Assembly: GCA_018398585.1 (NCBI GenBank)
Contig: JAGTTD010000003.1
Location: 4,906,637-4,970,636 of the forward strand
Direction of reading: 5' to 3'
Length of the DNA stretch: 64,000 bases
Source: Simmondsia chinensis
Taxonomy: Eukaryota > Streptophyta > Magnoliopsida > Caryophyllales > Simmondsiaceae
Made by a program: the position numbers and the translations under genes
Part shown: piece after piece, positions 57,242 through 64,000 of the stretch
Layout of the letters: every line of letters begins with the position of its first letter
How positions within the stretch are numbered: position 1 is the stretch's first letter
The notes under the pieces: generated by a model
Database searches by the model: none
Seen by the model: only the letters and a program-made list of their open reading frames with translations
Told to the model about the DNA's origin: nothing

Positions 57242-57747
57242 TGGAATTAGAATGAAGCATTTAGCTGATAAAAACTGAACATAGAGAGTATTGCAGCTAG
57301 GGGAATGGGTATACTTTAAACTACAGCCATATTGATCGTGCTCAGCTGCTACTAGATGAAGTCTCAAGCTGTCTTTCAAGTTCTATCATCCGTTCTTGGT
57401 GCTCTAGAAGGTTGGCCAAGTAGTTTCCAAGATCCAGCTACCTTAAGGATGCCTCATTAATCTTGTATTCAACGTTTCTCAACTGAAGAAGAAGATTGGG
57501 ACATAGAATACGGTTACCATGCATCTTCCCCAGAGCACTTTGTAGGGAGAATTGAAGATACATCCTGAAAAGATATTGGCTAGAAGGATGATGGAGTGCC
57601 AAAACGTAGCAGTGACTCAATGGCTTGTCAATTGGGCCAACTTAAGTGAAGAGGAGGCCTCATGGGAAGATTTCACAGTCATCCAAGCTTAATTCCCTAA
57701 CTTTTTTAATTATCCTTGAGGACAAGGATGTGTTAAGTAAGGGCTAA
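57242..57747 (+). pseudogene. host gypsy integrase, 3' part, and polypurine region
   Basis: It resumes the reading interrupted at 51513. It contains QLGEWVYFKLQPY and VFNVSQLKKKIG, the C-terminal module of a gypsy integrase, with stops. It ends in ccttgaggacaagga and aagtaagggctaa just before the 3' LTR, the purine-rich priming region. Confidence 0.8.
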
Positions 57748-58076
57748 TGGCATGAACTTAACTAGGATTTACAATTTACTTGTACTTAGTAAGATTGATG
57801 CTTGTATTGGTAGCTGAGGTTGTTATAAAGTTGTTACAGATTTGTTACTTTGTTGTTAAGCATTGTACTCAGTATAAATAAGCTAAGCATTGACTGTACA
57901 ACATATCCAAGAAATAGAATATGCTTTCTCTCTCTTACTTTCCCAATCTCGATTCTTCTCTCTCTCTCTTCTTCCTTTTTCTCTCTCTCTCTCTCCTTCT
58001 TCTCCGTTGTCTCTTTCCATGGCTGTGATCAACTTCTTACCCCCTTTTGACTAAATTCTCTGGTTAAAACCTGACA
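57748..58076 (+). repeat. 3' LTR of the host gypsy element, 329 bp
   Basis: It is uninterrupted, with a TATA box at 57873-57880, a (TC)n leader run near 57960-57995, and the end CCTGACA. It serves as the empty-site reference for the LINE insertion in the 5' LTR. Confidence 0.93.
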
Positions 58077-58326
58077 TCAACTTGCGGGTCCCTCCGACTG
58101 TTTGTTCATTTTACAGGTTACACTAGGTCGGTCCCGTGTCATTTCTCGTCAAGAGCTTGAGTTGGGCTCTCCTTAAAAGAACCTGCTCAATAAATCCCAA
58201 AACAGTTGTTGAATGGTTTTACTTGAATTGGAGTTTTGAAGGACAATCTTCCAAATTGCTTAGATTAGGTGTAGAATGATTTTGGTGAGAGCAGGGCCTT
58301 GGTAATAAAAACGTCTATGCCCAACA

Positions 58327-59543
58327 ACTGTAATTAATGCCTTGTAGTAGTACAGTGAATTACGAATCTGTATCTATACTTATATATTAATTGTAAGTCT
58401 CTCCCATGCATAAGTTGTCATTCTCCTGTCCTTAAATTTTTAGGTCGTCATCTCACCTCTACCTTCATTAAACCTGCACTCCATCATCCTTGAAGTTTAG
58501 GTCATCATTTCACTGTTTTTCAAATTTAAAAAGGAAAAAAATTTATTTTATAGTGATTATTTTTAGCGATAATTGGTGATGATTATCTTAATAAATAATT
58601 TTAGTGAATATTATTTTTAATAATAATTAAAATAATATTCACAAAATATTATAATAAACATCACAAAATAATTTCATTAAATTATCTCAACAAAGAGTTT
58701 TTTTGTGATGATTATTTATTTATGATCAATATAATCTCTCCAACTAATCTATCTATAATATAACTTTACAGCTTTGTCTTCCCTTGCCATCTTCCATATC
58801 CAAAATGGTCACACCTCAAAAATCGTTACAAAATAATTAAAAAAATAAAACAACATAACCAAAAAGAATTAACAATTTAGAATTCCAAAACATCCAAAAA
58901 CAGAAAGGATAACAAAAAAATATTAAATAAAATAATATAATAACTAAAATATAACAATAAATCCTTGAAAAATAATAAAATAAGCAAACAAAAAAAACTA
59001 AAAAAAAAATTCTATAAATAAAAAAAAAATCTTTAAAATACAACATATTATAATAACTAAAAACCTATTAAGATATAATTGCAACTCAATATGTCAAAAC
59101 AAAATCACCAAAATACATCAATGAGAAAAATATAAATAACTTATTAAAATTCTTACAAAATAAAATGAAATAAAACTAGTTAAAAAGTTATACATAAAAT
59201 TGAAAACTCTAGAAAATACAAAAACAAAGGGATAATATAGATAAAATTTGGCCATATTTTGAAACAAATACTTATAAAAATCAAATAGTAATCACATATA
59301 ATGCTTAATTATAACTTCAAAAACCATAAACCCTTAATCAACTTAATTAATTCTTATCTTCGAAAACCCTAAACTCTTATTCAATATGTTTTCGAAATAT
59401 CAAGGATCCTCTTCAAAAACCCTATCTACCACTGAAACTCCATAAAAAGAAACTCAAAAGACTGAAGAACACTCTAAATATGAGAGATCCAAGCTAGGGT
59501 TGGTAATAGGGTGGGTAAAACCCGTTGCCCCCAAAAGATATCC
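58327..59543. other. AT-rich intergenic DNA
   Basis: No gene is recognised. Long A-rich runs occur at 58840-59040. A degenerate inverted patch around 58550-58740 (gtgatgattatc; tgatgattattt) may be an old fold-back repeat. Confidence 0.5.
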
Positions 59544-60241
59544 TGATACGAACCAAAATATAATCTAACTCTAATCAATAGAAATCACAAGCTAAAGTAC
59601 TTTATTTGATAGATAAACCCTCATAATGGGGGATTTACATAGAAGAAAGGGCTGAAGACATAGATTTAGAGTATGAGGGATAGAAAGAAGAAACACGCAT
59701 TACATCTCATTTTGGCATGCCTAAGCCTAATGTCCTCTCTACCTATATATACAAGTATGGGAAGGGGTGAGGTCGCACATATGGAACATTCTAGAAGGGG
59801 GGAAGGATCTAGAATGTAGACAGATGGCGAGTCTAGTTGGCGTGTGCAGGAGAGTCATTGCTAGTCGAGGGCAAGGATGGCAAAGTGGACCATGGTGGCT
59901 ATGGATGAGACGGCTTGGCGGTAGGGCTGACGCCATGTTCATATCATATTCGAGTATAAAAATATAAAGATAGTATTATATTGATAGGCGAAAGGAGAGT
60001 AGAAAAAAGGGGGAGAAACATAAAAGAAAATTGGGGGGAGAGAGAGAATACATCATCATTAATCATCTAAGCATAATCTTAATGGCACTCTCTAACTCTA
60101 TTTATGAGGAAGGATGACAAAATATCTACAAAATATCAAGGGTAGTGATGTGGCGAGTTGTGGACGGGATGACTGGGAGATGGCGACTTAGTTGGCTGTC
60201 ATTGAGATGGCACGACGTATGGTCACACCTTTGCGTCAACA
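59544..60241 (-). repeat. possible 3' LTR of a minus-strand element
   Basis: On the minus strand it would start TGTTGACGC (60241) after a purine tract GGAGAGGATGT and end TTCGTATCA (59544). The layout fits an LTR, but no second copy was confirmed. At 60916 a minus-strand ...GATTCGTAACA end, adjoining TTTGGCACACAAGC, might be the counterpart LTR end and a degraded primer site. The evidence is weak. Confidence 0.35.
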
Positions 60242-60313
60242 ACATCCTCTCCATAGCTTCTCCTTCTACACTGTTACCTACAAACCTAACCAACGTCTGG
60301 ATGACTACGAGGA

Positions 60314-60929
60314 CTATGGCTTCATCACTTTCTCCAGTGAAGTTTGAACATAATGATAGTGACGACGCCTAACCTCTGCAGTTTTGGACGACCTTCTCAT
60401 GGTGGCTGATTCTATCACTTCACCCATTGTCATTGATTCTATACTTCGTGCACCTAAACCTTCAATGAAGGCTTCGACCAGTCTAATTGTCGCATTGTCG
60501 GCCCTCGCTGGTGGCTGCGACTCGTTGGTGATGACGAAGTCATCGTCTTCCTCTTCCATTATCAGCACAGGCAGTTCTGGTGTTAGGTCGATGACCTCTA
60601 CTTCGATCTTGGTCTTAGGTAGGGGTTCCAGCTCTCCGGTGGTGGCGGTAGCGGTGTCGATAGCAACAGTAAGGGCAGTTGTAGATCTCAGGTTTCTCAA
60701 CTGAGCTCTCCACTGTTGACATCCTTCTCTCAAATTGATACCAAATTTGTCTAGCATTTTTTGACATTTTCTCCAATTTCTTTTTCACATCCACCAATTT
60801 AGCCACTATCACTTGATTGAGTGTGGACTCCATTGATGACTTTCTAGGAACCTTCGTTGATGGTTTCCTAGATACCCCCATTAATGATGCCGATGATAGG
60901 TAGCTTGTGTGCCAAATGTTACGAATCAT
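60314..60929 (-). other. two overlapping unknown minus-strand ORFs
   Basis: The ORF 60929-60615 (104 codons) is lysine-rich with a coiled-coil-like NQVIVAKLVDVKKKLEKMSK. The ORF 60757-60314 (147 codons), in another frame, is acidic with EVEVIDLTPELPVLIMEEED. The composition change suggests one frame-shifted gene with a basic N-terminus and an acidic C-terminus. No domain is recognised. They sit where the interior of the putative 59.5-kb element would be. Confidence 0.35.
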
Positions 60930-61394
60930 AATCGATCAAGATATTCGAGCATACAAACACCAATAAATTTAATTTTATTATTAAAGGTAAGAATCATTAC
61001 CTCTTTTTCTTTAATATATAAATATGAAATCAACAACAAAATAATAGTAAGTACATTTATATTTGAAAATAATTCATTCAATACACTAAGATGGGAAAAA
61101 AAAAATTTATAGACATGAGATACAAGGCATATTAGCATTTAATATTTAAGAAAATAAAGTTAGAAATGGAGAGATTAAAATTATAGTTAAAATTTATTTG
61201 TAGGAAAAGAGATTATAATTTTTATTTAGGTAAAAAAAATTGAGAATTAAAAAGAGGGATATTAATTAAAAATTAAACATATCTAATCAAAAAATTAATA
61301 AATTTGTTAAACTGTAAACAATTAATCATTTAATATTAATTAAGCCAGTAATATTTTTCTCATATAATTTTGTATACAAACAAGATACATTAAT
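60930..61394. other. AT-rich intergenic DNA
   Basis: I see no recognisable feature in this stretch. Confidence 0.6.
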
Positions 61395-61768
61395 TTCTCC
61401 CCCAATCCGAAGCCCTGTCGTGTCCTCTTCATCTGAAGAAAATAGCCAAGCACTCAAGCACCCTCAGTAATGGTGGACGAGGTACTGACCACCCAATAGA
61501 GCTCTCCCACCCCAAAATCTTTGACCACTCTTCAGAAATTCCTCCCAAACGTCAAAAAGGAAAGGGGTTCCCCAAATCTCCCCTTCCCTCCAAATCATTG
61601 CCCAGATCTGATTTCTGCTCAAGATGGAAGAAGAGGAAACAGTGCAAGACCAGAAAAGGAAGCCAAAGAGTGGAGCTTCATAAAGGTGCCGCCTCCCTCA
61701 GCCTTTGCATGCTCACCTTATGTAAGTCTTTAACCTAGTTTTTCTTTATTACTCCCTGGCTAAATCTT

Positions 61769-63450
61769 TTGCTTGTATCAGTTGCACTAGAAATGGTTAT
61801 TCTGATGCTTTTCTTTGATTTCTTTCCTTGTTGGAAGGAGAAGGCCAGGGCCTTTACAAAGGTTGAGGATTTGGTGGGTTATCCCACTAAATCCACAACC
61901 TCTCTCCCTTCTTTCTCTCCATTGTCCATGTCTATTTGCCCCCCTCTACACATGCAACCTGAACATCATCACAATGACACACCACACAAGTCAATGGGTG
62001 GTTTTCCCGGTGACCTTCCTCCTGTCGGACTCCCTGACCCATACGGTTCCACTGGAGGTCCATCTCTTGGTCCTCCCGACCGAAATCTAGCAGCCCCCAG
62101 TTCCAAATTCGCACTCCAACACCCAAGACAGGATAAGAGTCACGGTCCCCCTCTTAGTGATGGGGACGGAGGCCTTAACAGTCCTATGGGAGGTCATTCT
62201 AGACATCCCAATGTTGGACTAAATGATGATCTAGATATAAAGGACTACCATAATATTGAGAAGATGAGGGCGCTTTGGCTGTTAGGGAAAGTATGGGGAG
62301 ACTCTATTCCCCTAAATGCCATTAGAGCCAAAAACCATAGTGATTAGGACAAGGTAAGAGGCCGTGTTGATTACGTTGAACTAGGAAATGGTTAGATCCC
62401 TATTAAGTTTTCTAACGAAAATGATAAGAATTTTGTTTGGGAAGGAAGACCTTGGTTTGTCCACTCTCTCAATTTCGTGCTGCAACAGTGGCAAGAAATG
62501 TTTGACCCCTTTGAAACTGAAATTGAGGTGGTCGCTCAATGGATCCAGATCCAAAGATTACCACTTGAATTTTGGAACCGTGAGACTCTTACCAGGCTAC
62601 TGGAACCCATCGGGCCTTTAATTAGGCTTGATGGTTTCACAGAGGCCAGACTAAAAGGGAAATTCACTAGAGCATGTGTGGAAATTAATGTATCCAAAAC
62701 ACTTCCTGGAAAGATTACAGTTAGGGGTACGCGTACCGAAAAAGCTTTCCCTCTAACCTACGAGGGACTGTATGAAGTGTGTGCCCTATACGGGATTGAA
62801 AACCATGGTATCGAAAACTGCCCAAATTATAATAAATCAACTAAAATGCACATTGTGGTTGAACGATTCCGGGAAGGAATTCCCTTAAGCGAACCTAGAG
62901 AGGATGACACGGAGAATATCTCAACCAAGAAAGGTGGATTCAGGTCCATCCCAAAAAAAGGCCAAGACCCGAAAAAAGAGGTCCAAAACCTAGAACTACG
63001 AGGGGAGGACCGAATATTGTTTTGAGAGAACCAAGCTTTCAAGCGAGTTCAGGAGAAAAGATAGCAGGCGATATCAGGGGCTCAAAGGGGGGCAGTGTCG
63101 ATAGAAAAGGGAAGGGTAAAATGGATCCCTCCCATCAGGTACGCTGCTCCAAAGAAGATGAAAACTCAATAACGAAAACTGTACTAGGACCGATCAGAGA
63201 AGAGGAGTATGAAAATGAAAATGAGCCCAAAGTTAACTCCACAAAATTAATGCCCGCTAATATGGACTTGGATAATGACCTTATAGCTGAGAACACAGGA
63301 AACGATCAAGCCAACATGGACGAAGAACCAGAGGAAGATCCTGAACTGTCAGAAGAGGATACCCCTAATGAGTCTTCTAAAAAAAGAAGACTCTCAAGTG
63401 GGGACACTCCCCCGCTTAGGGCTAGTGAAGAGCTATCTATTAACTCCTAG
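61769..63450 (+). pseudogene. L1 ORF1 (DUF4283 / CCHC type), interrupted
   Basis: One frame runs from about 61769 with a Pro/Gly/His-rich N-terminus (GGFPGDLPPVGLPDPYG), then EKMRALWLLGKVWGDSI. TAG stops fall at 62345 and 62393, probably former TGG codons, and then it continues NFVWEGRPWFVHSLNFVLQQ, EVVAQWIQIQRLPLEFWNRE, IGPLIRLDGFTEARLKGKFT and RACVEINVSKTLPGKI. The knuckle reads CALYGIENHGIENCP, with Y in place of the second cysteine. TGA at 63023 ends this frame. A downstream frame (63022-63450) carries the acidic tail (EEEYENENEPKVNS) and a basic KKRRL. ORF1 proteins bind element RNA; this copy lost its frame and a zinc ligand. Confidence 0.85.
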
Positions 63451-63716
63451 TCATGACTTCTCTAGCTATGTACTTCTCTTGCTATGTATTTTCTGTGATG
63501 TTTTTTGCTTGCTATCCCTTGTTGGTATTGCGGTTTTGGCCACCCAAGTGGCCACCTTTTGTTATCTACTTTTTGTTTGTTTTGGTGTACCTCCCTGGAG
63601 CGAGCTTCGGGCTCATGGAAATCTTTATGGAAATCGGGCACTACATCGTGAAACACACGATGGCGCTGTTCGCTTTTGGCCTATTAAGGTGTTTCTCTTC
63701 TCTTTTTTAGGTTATT

Positions 63717-64000
63717 ATGAAAATTCTATGTTGGAATATCCGAGGAGTGGCTCGTTTGCCAGCCCAACAAGAACTCCATGGCTTAGCTAGAAAATTTAAA
63801 CCTGAGATGTTAACCATAGTGGAACCCCTTGCAAAAGAACATAATGTGAGACATCTAACCCAATTCATGGGATTTGATGGCTATCATTACTCCCCTCCCC
63901 AAAACCATATGGGGGGTCTATGGATCATGTGGAATGCTTTAACATGCTATGTGGACATCCTCTATTGCGATAACCGTATTGCTCACACATGCGTTCTTGA
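63717..64000 (+). CDS. L1 ORF2, endonuclease N-terminus (partial)
   Basis: From ATG 63717 the frame is open to the window end (94 codons). It begins MKILCWNIRGVARLPAQQEL, the standard start of the plant L1 apurinic-type endonuclease (usually KILCWNCRG). It continues KPEMLTIVEPLA, containing the metal-binding glutamate, and GGLWIMWN. The full protein would go on to reverse transcriptase. ORF2 nicks target DNA and primes reverse transcription there. Whether it stays intact cannot be judged here. Confidence 0.88.
   Translation, partial: MKILCWNIRGVARLPAQQELHGLARKFKPEMLTIVEPLAKEHNVRHLTQFMGFDGYHYSPPQNHMGGLWIMWNALTCYVDILYCDNRIAHTCVL

Larger units (their letters stand above)
45526..58076 (+). mobile_element. 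degenerate Ty3/gypsy element hosting two younger insertions
   Basis: The 5' LTR (45526-47463, with a LINE inside) and 3' LTR (57748-58076) are colinear from tgccatgaactta/tggcatgaactta to cctaaca/cctgaca. A perfect initiator-Met primer site is at 47466-47477. The flanks taaac (45521-45525) and tcaac (58077-58081) match at 4 of 5 bases. The interior has gag, protease, reverse transcriptase, RNase H and integrase, full of stops and shifts, with the integrase split by the element at 51514-57236. It belongs with the nested element to the same broad gypsy type (similar CCHC, LGVDWM and YRxPY wording) but in opposite orientation. Confidence 0.92.
44983..58326 (+). mobile_element. 3' LTR of the Tat-like element, split by nested insertions
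   Basis: The LTR begins TGTTGGG at 44983 and ends CCCAACA at 58326, a perfect 7-base inverted terminal pair. It is interrupted at 45525 by the gypsy element 45526-58076. The LTR proper is therefore 44983-45525 plus 58077-58326, about 790 bp. A purine tract precedes it. It contains a C17-A10 tract (45192-45218) and a CT-rich stretch (45265-45400). No 5' LTR was recognised upstream, so the parent is incomplete or its 5' LTR has diverged. Confidence 0.65.
61395..64000 (+). mobile_element. L1-type plant LINE, 5' part, cut by the window end
   Basis: It contains a 5' leader, ORF1 with a DUF4283-like domain (broken), a 260-base spacer, and the start of ORF2 with an endonuclease domain. No LTR is present. 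The 5' limit is approximate (GC rises near 61395). The reverse transcriptase and 3' tail lie beyond the window. Confidence 0.88.

Overview
This window looks like nuclear DNA of a flowering plant, from a gene-poor, retrotransposon-rich (heterochromatin-like) region. The evidence is low GC with long A/T tracts, Ty1/copia and Ty3/gypsy elements primed by the 3' end of initiator-methionine tRNA (TGGTATCAGAGC or close variants in several families), RTE-type LINEs with TTG-repeat tails, and a plant L1 LINE with a DUF4283-like ORF1. I cannot name the species. I found no convincing host gene, tRNA, rRNA or CRISPR array. By my estimate about three quarters of the window is assignable to mobile elements.

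Layout, left to right. (1) 2583-3908: LTR-like block, minus orientation, with a strong hairpin and a 47-base C tract. (2) 5743-8828: short non-autonomous LTR element, minus strand, with an open ORF of about 321 codons that resembles neither gag nor pol. (3) 10436-12796: compact LTR element with two 294-bp LTRs, a perfect 5-bp target duplication and only a broken gag. (4) 13626-18653: degenerate copia element, minus strand. (5) 19211-19617: fold-back MITE, with a relative at 30500-30820. (6) 20365-25746: gypsy element with 490-bp LTRs. (7) 28124-29292 and 34323-37004: two members of a large terminal-inverted-repeat family, each carrying a related inner fold-back; the first holds a LINE tail, the second a 1372-bp solo LTR. 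(8) 31575-33905: copia gag/protease fragment split by an RTE LINE at 31824-33023.

(9) About 37-58.3 kb is a layered stack. A Tat-like gypsy derivative (gag remnant, tandem repeats, antisense gene remnant) ends in an LTR starting at 44983 and ending at 58326. Inside that LTR sits a gypsy element (45526-58076). Its 5' LTR holds an RTE LINE (45652-47222) and its integrase gene holds a chromovirus-type gypsy element in the opposite orientation (51514-57236). Target-site duplications support three of these joins. (10) 59544-60930: possible LTR and unknown minus-strand ORFs. (11) 61395-64000: L1 LINE, plus strand, running off the window inside ORF2.

Almost all coding regions are broken by stops, frameshifts or deletions, so the window reads as a record of successive insertions. 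The coding parts still open are the 321-codon ORF of element 2, the visible start of L1 ORF2, and a 541-codon gag-protease ORF whose downstream pol is broken.
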